Assembly: GCF_039541795.1 (NCBI RefSeq) | Contig: NZ_BAABGX010000001.1 | Location: forward strand, 558,001 to 622,000 | Direction: 5' to 3' | Origin: Nibribacter koreensis | GTDB taxonomy: Bacteria > Bacteroidota > Bacteroidia > Cytophagales > Hymenobacteraceae | DNA length: 64,000 bases | Shown here: positions 33,956 to 42,124 of the stretch, piece after piece | Layout of the letters: each line of letters opens with the position of its first letter | Numbering within the stretch: position 1 is the first letter of the stretch | Translations under genes and position numbers: made by a program | Notes under the pieces: generated by a model | The model's database searches: none | What the model was told of the DNA's origin: nothing | Seen by the model: only the letters and a program-made list of their open reading frames with translations

Positions 33956-34015
33956 CTTCCCTACAATTTTCATTCATCTTGTCAATAAGCGAGATGAATG
34001 AAAATTGTAGGGAAG
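33956..34015. repeat. Perfect 24-bp inverted repeat (hairpin) 3' of mnmE
   Basis: Arms 33956-33979 and 33992-34015 (outer CTTCCCTACAATTTTC / GAAAATTGTAGGGAAG) are exact reverse complements with a 12-base loop. It starts 25 bases after the mnmE stop. Like the hairpin at 32524 it has a unique sequence and no T tract. Confidence 0.9.
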
Positions 34016-34039
34016 TTGTATAATGGGTAGCAGTAAACC

Positions 34040-35419
34040 TTACTTCCCGATGCAGAACTTAGTGAAAATATTGTCCAATAAATCATCGGTGGTAATGTCG
34101 CCTGTGATCTCACCTAAATAAAACAGGCACCGTCTGATGTCAGCGGCTAGCCAGTCACCAGTGAGGCCGGTGTCCAGGCCGTGCAATACTTCCTGCAAGG
34201 CCATAGCCGTCTTTTGCAGGCTTTGGAAATGGCGCAAATTGGTCACGATGGTACGGTCTCCGGTAAGGGCTTCATTGGCGTTCACCACCTGCAACAACGC
34301 TTCTTCTAATTCCTTTAAACCTGCTTTTGTGCCAGCTGATAAGTAAACCAAGTTTTCAAAATCAGTGAAGCGCTCCAATTGGTCTGGGGTGGCCAAGTCT
34401 TTTTTGTTGGCAATTAACAAATAGGGCACCTGCGGCAACTGAAGCGCCTCAATTTCTTCAGTTAATTCTTCTGGAGAGGTAGTCGTCACGTCAAATAAAT
34501 ATAATACCAGAGAGGCTTTCTGTAGCTGTTCTTTGGTGCGAGCCACGCCTATGGCCTCCACGGTGTCTTGGGTATCACGCAGGCCGGCGGTGTCTATGAA
34601 CCTGAACCGGATGCCGCCTACCTGGGCTTCGTCCTCAATCACATCACGGGTGGTGCCGGGTATGTCTGAGACAATGGCCTTTTCTTCATTTAATAAGGCA
34701 TTGAGCAGAGTAGACTTGCCTGCGTTGGGTTTGCCAGCAATGACAGTGGGTACGCCATTTTTGAGCACATTGCCCATCTCAAAGGACTTCAGCAAATCTG
34801 CTACCAATTGTTGCAACGTGGTGATAAGTCTGCGTAGGGCACTACGATCGGCAAACTCCACGTCTTCTTCGCTAAAGTCCAGTTCCAGTTCTACCATAGA
34901 GGCGAAATGAATGAGTTGTACCCGCAGGGCTTTGATCTCCTGTGAGAAACCTCCGCGCATCTGCTTCATGGCCACTTGGTGGGTGAGGGCAGAATCTGAG
35001 GCAATCAAATCGGCGACGGCCTCGGCTTGGGCCAGGTCAAACTGACCGTTTAAGAAGGCGCGTTTGGTAAATTCACCGGGCTCAGCAAGACGGGCACCCT
35101 TGCGCAAAAACAACTTAAGCAATTGCTCTGTAATGTAGGGTGATCCATGGCAGGATACTTCCACCACGTCTTCTTTGGTATAGGAAGCCGGCGCTTTGAA
35201 CAGGGACACAACCACCTCATCTAGTATTCTGTCATCTTCCCTAATGGTCCCAAAATGCAAGGTGTGCGACGGCTGCTTATGCAGGTTTTTTCCTTTGAAA
35301 ACATCATTGACAATGGCAATGGCCTCTGGACCAGACAAACGGATGATGGCAATAGCCCCGTGACCAGCCGCCGTGGCGAGTGCAATTATGGTATCTTGAG
35401 CGAGTGTAGTTGGTAGCAA
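34040..35419 (-). CDS. mnmE: tRNA modification GTPase MnmE
   Basis: A 459-residue GTPase that works with MnmG to form the 5-carboxymethylaminomethyl group on U34 of certain tRNAs. The N-terminal formyl-THF binding domain starts TTLAQDTIIALATA; the G domain has GKPNAGKS at 229-236, the switch DIPGTTRD and NKKD; the protein ends in the conserved FCIGK with the catalytic Cys456. The start codon must be TTG at 35419, because an in-frame TAG lies just upstream and no ATG precedes the conserved N-terminus. Confidence 0.96.
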   Translation of the reverse strand: MLPTTLAQDTIIALATAAGHGAIAIIRLSGPEAIAIVNDVFKGKNLHKQPSHTLHFGTIREDDRILDEVVVSLFKAPASYTKEDVVEVSCHGSPYITEQLLKLFLRKGARLAEPGEFTKRAFLNGQFDLAQAEAVADLIASDSALTHQVAMKQMRGGFSQEIKALRVQLIHFASMVELELDFSEEDVEFADRSALRRLITTLQQLVADLLKSFEMGNVLKNGVPTVIAGKPNAGKSTLLNALLNEEKAIVSDIPGTTRDVIEDEAQVGGIRFRFIDTAGLRDTQDTVEAIGVARTKEQLQKASLVLYLFDVTTTSPEELTEEIEALQLPQVPYLLIANKKDLATPDQLERFTDFENLVYLSAGTKAGLKELEEALLQVVNANEALTGDRTIVTNLRHFQSLQKTAMALQEVLHGLDTGLTGDWLAADIRRCLFYLGEITGDITTDDLLDNIFTKFCIGK

Positions 35420-35442
35420 AGCAGAAAGGTTCTAAAAGGAAA

Positions 35443-35486
35443 TGCCGTTTTTAGCCTGTTTTCACAAAAATAGGCTAAAAACGGCA
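35443..35486. repeat. Intergenic palindrome, copy 16
   Basis: TGCCGTTTTTAGCCTG and TAGGCTAAAAACGGCA, with the outer TGCC/GGCA pair extending the stem. Located between mnmE and the 3' end of the thioredoxin-like gene, 86 bases beyond its stop. Confidence 0.92.
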
Positions 35487-35571
35487 CAAATGGATTAGGT
35501 AAGCGATAGTAGTTTGAATATCAGGGTGTTATGGATGGAGGTAGCGTTCTTAATACCGGTATTTTCAATGG

Positions 35572-36063
35572 TTAGTTGGCGGCCATGTGCGTGAGCAGTT
35601 GCATAAAGTCTTTGGCTGGGTAAAAGCCGGGCACCCGTTGCATGATTTCCTGTTTTTCATTCATGAATACCGTGGACGGGTAACTCATCTGGCCGTTTAA
35701 AAGCGACAGGGCTAGTTCATGCGCCTTGTATTGCTCTAGATATTTAAATGTTCTTCCATTTAGGGTGATGGGTTGGCGCTGTTCGGCGTTTAGTTTCACC
35801 ACGTAGAATTCCCTGTTGAGCTTGGCTACCACGTCTGGGTCTTGGTACACCTGCTTGTCCATTTTCTTGCACCAGCCGCACCAGTCAGTGTATACGTCAA
35901 TCACAATCTTTCTAGGCTTGGTTTTAGACTTTTCTAATGCCTGTTCTAGCGTAAGCCATTGCACTGTTGCAGGTGCGACATTTGTTGGAGTTAAATTAGA
36001 GGCAGGAGGGACAGATGGACCGGTTGCAAGCCAGGTGGTAAGCAAAAAATATAGAAGAAACAT
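35572..36063 (-). CDS. Secreted thioredoxin-like protein (CGWC)
   Basis: A 163-residue protein with a hydrophobic N-terminus (MFLLYFLLTTWLATG) acting as signal or anchor. The thioredoxin fold is shown by VIDVYTDWCGWCKKMD with Cys62 and Cys65, and the cis-Pro at SYPSTVF. It belongs to the Thioredoxin_7/DUF255-like group of periplasmic disulphide reductases. Partner proteins are unknown. Confidence 0.88.
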   Translation of the reverse strand: MFLLYFLLTTWLATGPSVPPASNLTPTNVAPATVQWLTLEQALEKSKTKPRKIVIDVYTDWCGWCKKMDKQVYQDPDVVAKLNREFYVVKLNAEQRQPITLNGRTFKYLEQYKAHELALSLLNGQMSYPSTVFMNEKQEIMQRVPGFYPAKDFMQLLTHMAAN

Positions 36064-36079
36064 GAACTGAAGCGTTAGA

Positions 36080-36120
36080 CCGTTTTTGACCTACTTTACA
36101 AAAAACAACCAGAAAACGGT
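36080..36120. repeat. Intergenic palindrome, copy 17
   Basis: ACCGTTTTTGACCTAC and ACAACCAGAAAACGGT. The outer ACCG/CGGT ends pair; the inner part is mismatched. It lies between the metal permease operon and the thioredoxin-like gene. Confidence 0.75.
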
Positions 36121-36265
36121 TCCTTAAAAGGAGGTGTTTCTAGGGTAGCAGAGTTATATGTTTACAAAGGACAGAATCTGGGCTGCCTCCTTTGTTAATT
36201 TTGCCTGCATGGGGATATAAGTAGACGGTTGTAATTGGAAGAACCAGAAGGGGAGACAAAGGATT

Positions 36266-37153
36266 TTAGACTTCAGCCACTTTAGAAATTTTCCTATTCC
36301 TGGAAACCAACCCATGGGTAGGCGACAACACAAAGGCTAACAGAAACTCAACCCCAATGATGACCGAAATGGCCCCGGCTACCGACCCATTTAACCACAG
36401 GGCCAGGTAAAAACCAAAAATAGAAGCCACTACGCCTAGCACTGATGCTATAAAAAGCATCTTTTTGAGGTCATCGGTTAACAAATAAGCCGTAGCCGGA
36501 GGGCCAACCAGAAACGCCACCACCAGAATGGCGCCCACCGATTCAAACGCTGCCACCGTGGTTAAGGAAACCGCGCTCATGAGCAAGTAATACCACACCG
36601 AAGTTGAAACCCCAATAGCCACCGCGAAGGCAGGGTCAAAGGACGTCAAATACAGCTGGCGGTAAAAAGCCGTGACAAACGCCACAATCACCAGCAGTAC
36701 GCCACCCATCAACCACACCGTCCTTGGCCCTAGATTTTGGCCCGCTTTGGTGAGCCAGATGTCCAGGGGTACGTAGGCAATCTCACCATACAACACGCAG
36801 TCCTGGTCCAGGTCTACCTTGCCGGCGTACACAGAAATTAGGATGATGCCCAAGGCAAACAGCCACGTAAAGGTTACGCCAATAGATGCATCTGATTGCA
36901 CCCGTGCTTTTTTGTGCAGAAACTCAATCAAGAAGGTACAGGCCACGCCCAAGGCAGCAGCGCCCAGCAACATGGTCCATACTTCGCGGGTTCCGCTGAA
37001 CAAGAAAGCCAGCACAATGCCCGGCAGTACAGCATGCGAAATAGCATCACCCACCATAGCCATGCGCCTAAGAATGAGAAAGCAACCCAGCAGGCTACAA
37101 CAGATGGCCACCAGTGAGGCGGTCAAAATAATCCAGAATGCGTCCAGGTTCAT
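36266..37153 (-). CDS. Mn/Zn ABC transporter permease
   Basis: A 295-residue inner-membrane protein of the ABC-3 family with about 8-9 helices; GDAISHAVLPGIVLAF is the family signature, followed by SFDPAFAVAIG and VGAILVVAFLVGPPATAYL. Its start overlaps the stop of the upstream permease gene by 4 bases (ATGA), so translation is probably coupled. The two permeases form a heterodimer with the ATPase and lipoprotein encoded upstream. Confidence 0.92.
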   Translation of the reverse strand: MNLDAFWIILTASLVAICCSLLGCFLILRRMAMVGDAISHAVLPGIVLAFLFSGTREVWTMLLGAAALGVACTFLIEFLHKKARVQSDASIGVTFTWLFALGIILISVYAGKVDLDQDCVLYGEIAYVPLDIWLTKAGQNLGPRTVWLMGGVLLVIVAFVTAFYRQLYLTSFDPAFAVAIGVSTSVWYYLLMSAVSLTTVAAFESVGAILVVAFLVGPPATAYLLTDDLKKMLFIASVLGVVASIFGFYLALWLNGSVAGAISVIIGVEFLLAFVLSPTHGLVSRNRKISKVAEV

Positions 37154-38442
37154 GAGCTTTGCGGAATTTTGGTTTGATGCGGATCGGCGGTAGGGTAGTC
37201 TAATAATTCTTCCAGGCGCTTTTCTAGTTCTGGAGTGAGCACGTGCTCAATGGATTCGGCGTCTTCGTGCACGTGGTCAGAGGCTACTTGCAAATATTGG
37301 GTTAGGTACAGTTCCCAGAGTCTATGCAGGCGCACCACCCGTTGAGCCTCTTTCTTGCCGGCCTCTGTTAGCGCCCAGCCCTGCTTGCTTTTTTGAGTGA
37401 GACCTTGCCGGGATAGGGTTTTCAGCGCCGATTGCATTTTCAAAACCGGCAGTTGCCTGCGTTCTAAGATCTGATTTTTAGAATAGCTGTGCTGGTATTC
37501 GCCGGTGGGCTCTCCTAAGTGGAAAAGGGTCTTGAGGATGTTCTCGCGCATCATCTGCCGGCGCACGCGGCGCTGAGACAGATATCTGGCCAGCAGGCCT
37601 TTGTTAGGCGCCAGGATGAAGGAGAAAATGGCCAGCATGGACAAAAGCATCACAATCCAGGGGCCCGTAGGCATGGCCGGAGCCGTAAAGGACACGAAGG
37701 CGCCGGCGGCACCACAGACAGCACTCATCACGGCGGCAATAACGATCATGGCACCTAGTCTGTCTGTCCAGAAACGGGCCGCGGCGGCTGGGGTAATGAG
37801 CATAGCCGACATTAGCACCACGCCTACTGATTGTATACCCACCACCACCGCCAATACGGTAAGCGTGGTCAATAGCAATTCTAGTTTGCGCACCGGCAAT
37901 CCAATGGTGCGGGCGTAAGCAATGTCAAAGGACAGTAGCTTAAATTCTTTGTACAACAGCACCACGCTCACCAAGAGCAAGACAGCCACGGCACCAAACG
38001 TATATAAATCCTGACCTACCAAGGCGGCGGCGCTCCCAAACAGGAATTTATCCAGGCCGCTCTGGTTCTCATTGCCCGAGTGCTGGATGGAAGTGAGCAA
38101 TAACACGCCAATTCCAAAAAACACAGACAGCACCAGACCAATGGCGGTGTCTTCCTTGATTCTGCTCTTAGAGGTAATCAAATCTATGACTACTAGTGAC
38201 AACCATCCAGTCAAGAAGGAACCTACCAACAAAACAACTGGATTCTTCTCGCCGGTTAAGATAAAGGCCAGGCAGACTCCCGGCAGCACCGCGTGGGCCA
38301 CCGCGTCTCCTACCAGGGCGCGTTTTCTGAGCACTGTAAAGCACCCCACCACCGCTGAACTGGCCGCCAACAAAACAGAGCCAATGGTCACAAACCGAAC
38401 ATTGGCATCTTGCATGCTCAGAAATTCCCAGAGGGTATTCAT
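37150..38442 (-). CDS. Mn/Zn ABC permease fused to a DtxR-like domain
   Basis: A 430-residue protein. The first 290 residues are an ABC-3 permease (GDAVAHAVLPGVCLAF, FDIAYARTIGLPV, VGVVLMSAMLITPAAAARFW). The last 140 residues are cytoplasmic and match the DtxR/MntR fold: a winged helix (ENILKTLFHLG ... ALKTLSRQGLTQKSKQGWALTEAG) and the metal-binding dimerisation helices (HRLWELYLTQYLQ, HVHEDAESIEHVLTPELEKRL). The fusion could sense cytoplasmic metal at the transporter. It overlaps both neighbouring genes by 4 bases. Confidence 0.9.
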   Translation of the reverse strand: MNTLWEFLSMQDANVRFVTIGSVLLAASSAVVGCFTVLRKRALVGDAVAHAVLPGVCLAFILTGEKNPVVLLVGSFLTGWLSLVVIDLITSKSRIKEDTAIGLVLSVFFGIGVLLLTSIQHSGNENQSGLDKFLFGSAAALVGQDLYTFGAVAVLLLVSVVLLYKEFKLLSFDIAYARTIGLPVRKLELLLTTLTVLAVVVGIQSVGVVLMSAMLITPAAAARFWTDRLGAMIVIAAVMSAVCGAAGAFVSFTAPAMPTGPWIVMLLSMLAIFSFILAPNKGLLARYLSQRRVRRQMMRENILKTLFHLGEPTGEYQHSYSKNQILERRQLPVLKMQSALKTLSRQGLTQKSKQGWALTEAGKKEAQRVVRLHRLWELYLTQYLQVASDHVHEDAESIEHVLTPELEKRLEELLDYPTADPHQTKIPQSS

Positions 38443-39278
38443 TTCTTGACGGGTTTGGTTTCTCTAATGGGAAAGTTCTTCTTCTGGAGGAGCTCACTAA
38501 CGTTGCTCAGTTCGGTTAGGCGGCCGCCGTAAGTTTTCTCTAACAGTTCAGGGGTGAGGGTTTCTGAGGTTGGGCCAGAGGCTACCAGGCGCATGTTGAG
38601 CAGGAGTACCCAGTCAAAATAGTCTTGTGCACTTTGCAGGTCATGGTGCACTACCACTACGGTTTTTCCGTCTTCGCGCATCTGGCGCAGCAGCTCAATG
38701 ATGGCAGTCTCGGTGGCAATGTCCACCCCGGCAAAAGGCTCATCCATCAGGTATAAGTCGGCATTTTGAGCCAAGGCCCTAGCCAGAAATACCCGTTGCT
38801 GCTGCCCGCCCGAGAGTTGGGAGATTTGCCGGTTGGCGAAGTCCTGCATGCCCACTTTCTCCAATGCTTCCAAGGCTTGGGCTTTTTGCTTGGCACCGGG
38901 TCTGCTGAACAATCCCAACTTGCCATAGGTGCCCATCATAGCCACATCCAGGGCAGAGGCCGGAAAATCCCAGTCCACCGACTCGCGCTGCGGAACATAG
39001 CTCACCCGCTGGCGCACCTCGTCCATGGACTGGCCAAACAACTGCACGTATCCGCTGTTGAGCGGCAGCAAACCCATAATGGCCTTGATGAGCGTTGATT
39101 TTCCCGCTCCGTTTGGCCCAATGATCCCTATCAAGGCCTGTGAAGGAAGGGTCAAATCCACATCCCAAAGCACCGGCTTGCGCTGGTAACTCACCGTGAG
39201 GTCATGCACCTCCAGAACCGGGTCATTTACGTGTTGTATCATTTGGTTGGTAGTATCAGGTAGCTGGTAGCCAGACAT
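38439..39278 (-). CDS. Mn/Zn ABC transporter ATPase
   Basis: A 279-residue ATPase: Walker A GPNGAGKST at 54-62, signature SQLSGGQQQRV, Walker B DLYLMDEPFAG and the switch His in VVVVHHDL. It belongs to the ZnuC/MntB group and energises the two permeases encoded downstream, overlapping the first by 4 bases. An ATG 12 codons in (39242) is an alternative start. Confidence 0.93.
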   Translation of the reverse strand: MSGYQLPDTTNQMIQHVNDPVLEVHDLTVSYQRKPVLWDVDLTLPSQALIGIIGPNGAGKSTLIKAIMGLLPLNSGYVQLFGQSMDEVRQRVSYVPQRESVDWDFPASALDVAMMGTYGKLGLFSRPGAKQKAQALEALEKVGMQDFANRQISQLSGGQQQRVFLARALAQNADLYLMDEPFAGVDIATETAIIELLRQMREDGKTVVVVHHDLQSAQDYFDWVLLLNMRLVASGPTSETLTPELLEKTYGGRLTELSNVSELLQKKNFPIRETKPVKK

Positions 39279-39333
39279 AAGATTTAAGACACAGGACTTA
39301 AGATTTGATGTGTTTAGCTAACCTTCTTTATTT

Positions 39334-39414
39334 CGTTTTTAGCCTATTTTCCAAAAAACAGACTATAAACGGCATCAGGTATTCTATCAATCATTCACTC
39401 ATTCAAACTCTCAA
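39334..39414. repeat. Palindrome copy 18 plus short tandem array
   Basis: TCGTTTTTAGCCTATTTTC and ACAGACTATAAACGG (39334-39372). On the minus strand the bases directly after the solute-binding protein stop read as a GAATGAGTGAATGATTGA array (about 39382-39408), the same tetranucleotide-type array as in composites A, C and D. Confidence 0.75.
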
Positions 39415-40359
39415 TTACCGCAAGGCTTTAGAGATTTTCTGGACGTTGGCCTGCACCATGCCTATGTAAGTACCGGCTGGACTATCAGGACTTCCTAAAG
39501 CATCTGAGTACAACGTGCCACCTAGTTTTACAGGATGGCCTTTTTGCTTACAGCCTTCCAACACCGCCTCAATGGCTTTCTGCGAAACTGAGGTCTCCAC
39601 GAAAATGGCTTTCACCTTTCGGTCTACAATGAACTTGACAAGGGAGGAGACATCCTGCAAACCAAACTCAGACACCGTTGAAATACCTTGCAGACCCCTT
39701 ACCTCAATTTTATAGGCATCGCCAAAATACCCGAAGGCATCATGTGCCGTGATTAAGATGCGCTGCTGGGCCGGGATGGCGGCTATTTCCTTTTCGATCC
39801 ATTGGTCCAGGCTATCCAGCTGGGCCAGGTAGCGCTGGGTGTTTTGTTGGTATTTCAGGGTGTTGGCACTGTCCAGTTGCTGGAGCTTCTGGGAGAGGTG
39901 CTCGGTTACTTGTCGCCAGAGCTGCACGTCAAACCAGATGTGCGGGTCATGACTGTCCTGGAACTCGGGGGGCGTGCGGAGCAGGCTTTCCGGCAATCCT
40001 TCGGCGGCGGCCCATACTGTCTTTTGACGCGCCAGCTTCTCCAGGACTTCGCCCATCTTACCTTCTAGGTGCAGGCCGTTGTAGATGATGACATCTGCCT
40101 CGCGCAGGGTTTGCAAATCGCCTAAGGCGGCCTTGTACAAGTGCGGGTCCACGCCCGGCCCCATCAAAGCGTCTACCACTGCGGCATCGCCTACAATATT
40201 AGCCACCGCATCAGCTAGAATACCGGTGGTGGTGACAATGTATTTCTTGCCCTGCTGGTGTGCTTTGGCGCCGTTGGTGTCTTTGGGATTACAGCCGGCG
40301 GCCAACAGAAGCAGGGACAGGCAAAGGACGTAGGTCAGGCGTTTTTTGGCTATTTTCAT
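39415..40359 (-). CDS. Mn/Zn ABC transporter solute-binding lipoprotein
   Basis: A 314-residue cluster A-I binding protein. The lipoprotein signal ends LLLLAAGC. Metal ligands can be read: His in GPGVDPHLY, His in SHDPHIWFD, His in ITAHDAFGYFG and Asp in GTLYSDALGS, the three-His-one-Asp set of TroA/ZnuA-type proteins. No His-rich loop typical of ZnuA is present. The frame extends to 40398 but the signal peptide fits the ATG at 40359, 22 bases after the DtxR stop. Confidence 0.92.
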   Translation of the reverse strand: MKIAKKRLTYVLCLSLLLLAAGCNPKDTNGAKAHQQGKKYIVTTTGILADAVANIVGDAAVVDALMGPGVDPHLYKAALGDLQTLREADVIIYNGLHLEGKMGEVLEKLARQKTVWAAAEGLPESLLRTPPEFQDSHDPHIWFDVQLWRQVTEHLSQKLQQLDSANTLKYQQNTQRYLAQLDSLDQWIEKEIAAIPAQQRILITAHDAFGYFGDAYKIEVRGLQGISTVSEFGLQDVSSLVKFIVDRKVKAIFVETSVSQKAIEAVLEGCKQKGHPVKLGGTLYSDALGSPDSPAGTYIGMVQANVQKISKALR

Positions 40360-40381
40360 GGAATCAGCGCGAAAACGCAAC

Positions 40382-41041
40382 TCAAGGGTTAATGACAAAA
40401 ATCTTCTCCAGCACCTCTGAAGATAAAATCACGGACTTGTTCTTATCTATGCTTATCTCCAGGGAGTTATCATAGGCTATCTTGTCCAAAACTTGCAAGT
40501 GGGTGCCAATCTGGATGCCCACTTTGTTCAAGTATTGCAAGAAGGCCGGTTGGGCATCCTGCACACGACATACTACACCCGCCTGGTCTACTTCTAAGGT
40601 GCTCAACACCTGCTGCTTGGTCAACCTGAGCTCTCCATCTTCAGAAGGAATGGGATCACCGTGCGGGTCTACCTTGGGGTGGCCCAGGAAGGAGTCCAGA
40701 CGCTGGATGAGCAGCTCAGACTTGACGTGCTCCATTTGCTCAGCTACGTCATGCACCTCGTCCCAAGTGAAGTTGAGTTTCTGCACCAGAAAAGTCTCCC
40801 ATAACCGGTGCTTGCGGATGATTTTGAGGGCCACGCGCTGGCCGGTCTCAGTGAGCTGGGCGCCATGGTATTTTTCATACCGCACCAGTTCCTTGAGGTT
40901 AAGCTTGCGGAGCATGTCGCTGACGGAGGCTGGCTTGGTTTCCAGCATCTCCGCCAGCGCCGTAGTGCTCACGGCTTGGGCACCGCTGCCAGACAACTTG
41001 AAAATGGCTTTAATATAGTTTTCTTCGGCGGTACTGTACAT
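40382..41041 (-). CDS. DtxR/MntR family metal-dependent repressor
   Basis: A 219-residue regulator with an N-terminal winged helix (TAEENYIKAIFKLSG, LAEMLETKPASVSDMLRKL), the metal-binding dimerisation domain (IIRKHRLWETFLVQKLNF, VHDVAEQMEHVKSELLIQRLD, LGHPKVDPHGDPIP) and a C-terminal FeoA/SH3-like domain. It begins the metal uptake operon and probably represses it when Mn2+ or Fe2+ is bound. The ATG at 41041 is 5 bases after the fabH stop; a longer frame would overlap fabH. Confidence 0.93.
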   Translation of the reverse strand: MYSTAEENYIKAIFKLSGSGAQAVSTTALAEMLETKPASVSDMLRKLNLKELVRYEKYHGAQLTETGQRVALKIIRKHRLWETFLVQKLNFTWDEVHDVAEQMEHVKSELLIQRLDSFLGHPKVDPHGDPIPSEDGELRLTKQQVLSTLEVDQAGVVCRVQDAQPAFLQYLNKVGIQIGTHLQVLDKIAYDNSLEISIDKNKSVILSSEVLEKIFVINP

Positions 41042-41046
41042 AGTGT

Positions 41047-42057
41047 TTACCAGCGTATTAAGGCCGAAGCCCACGTAAATCCACTCCCGAAGGCGGCTAA
41101 ACAGATCAAATCACCCTCCTTAATCTTGCCTTGCTCAAACGCCTCTGAAAAGGCAATGGGAATAGAGGCGGCGGTGGTGTTTCCGTATTTCTGAATGTTG
41201 CTCATCACCTTCTCCTCTGGCAAGCCCATCTTCTGCTGGATGAACTGCGTGATGCGCAGGTTGGCCTGGTGCGGCACCAACAAATCAATGTCGGTGGCCT
41301 GCAAGCCGTTTTGCGTCAGGGCCTCATTGATGACCTCAGGGAAGCGGGTTACGGCGTGCTTGAAAACCGTACTACCGTTCATGTAAGGATAAATGGTGCC
41401 TTCATCAATCATCTCGTGCGTGAGGCGCTGCGGCTTGTTGCTGCTTGGGTCGGTGGCGGCCAATTCCTCAGCAAACTCGCCCTGGGCGTGTAAGTGCGTG
41501 GAGAGTATGCCTTTCTCCAAGTTTTCTTCTGGTACTAATACCGCGGCACCGGCACCGTCTCCAAAAATCACAGACACTGCTCTGCCCCGCGTGGTGAAAT
41601 CCAAGCCTGAGGATTGAATTTCTGAACCTACCACCAACACGTTGTTGTACATGCCGGTCTTGATAAACTGGTCGCCCACAGACAGGGCATATATAAAACC
41701 AGAGCACTGGTTTCTCACATCCAGCGCCGGCGTGGTAGTCATGCCTAGCTCGCGCTGCATCAACACGCCCGGTCCCGGAAAGAAATAATCTGGGCTCAGC
41801 GTCGCGAAGATGATCAAGTCAATGTCTTTGGCTTCTAAACCAGCGCGCTCCATGGCAATCTGGGCGGCCCGGGTGCCCATGTTGGCGGTGGTGTCCTTAC
41901 CCGGCTCAAAGTAGCGGCGCTCATGAATCCCGGTTCTCTCCACAATCCAGGCATCTGAGGTGTCCATCAAGCCTTCCAGGTCGGTGTTTTTTACCACTTT
42001 CTCTGGCACATAATGGCCAACCCCGGCAATGCGCGAATTTCTTAATTGTTTAGTCAT
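41047..42057 (-). CDS. fabH: 3-oxoacyl-ACP synthase III (FabH)
   Basis: A 336-residue condensing enzyme that starts fatty acid synthesis from acetyl-CoA (or branched acyl-CoA) and malonyl-ACP. The triad is visible: Cys118 in DVRNQCSGF, His in VPHQANLRI and Asn in KYGNTTAAS. It lies 5 bases upstream of the DtxR gene, so the metal operon may be read from a fabH promoter. Bacteroidota often carry several FabH paralogues, so this need not be the only one. Confidence 0.94.
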   Translation of the reverse strand: MTKQLRNSRIAGVGHYVPEKVVKNTDLEGLMDTSDAWIVERTGIHERRYFEPGKDTTANMGTRAAQIAMERAGLEAKDIDLIIFATLSPDYFFPGPGVLMQRELGMTTTPALDVRNQCSGFIYALSVGDQFIKTGMYNNVLVVGSEIQSSGLDFTTRGRAVSVIFGDGAGAAVLVPEENLEKGILSTHLHAQGEFAEELAATDPSSNKPQRLTHEMIDEGTIYPYMNGSTVFKHAVTRFPEVINEALTQNGLQATDIDLLVPHQANLRITQFIQQKMGLPEEKVMSNIQKYGNTTAASIPIAFSEAFEQGKIKEGDLICLAAFGSGFTWASALIRW

Positions 42058-42124
42058 AGCTGTGCAAATATAAACGAGTTATTGAGATAAAAGTTTAGGT
42101 GTGTCTAAAAATAAAATTAGATAG

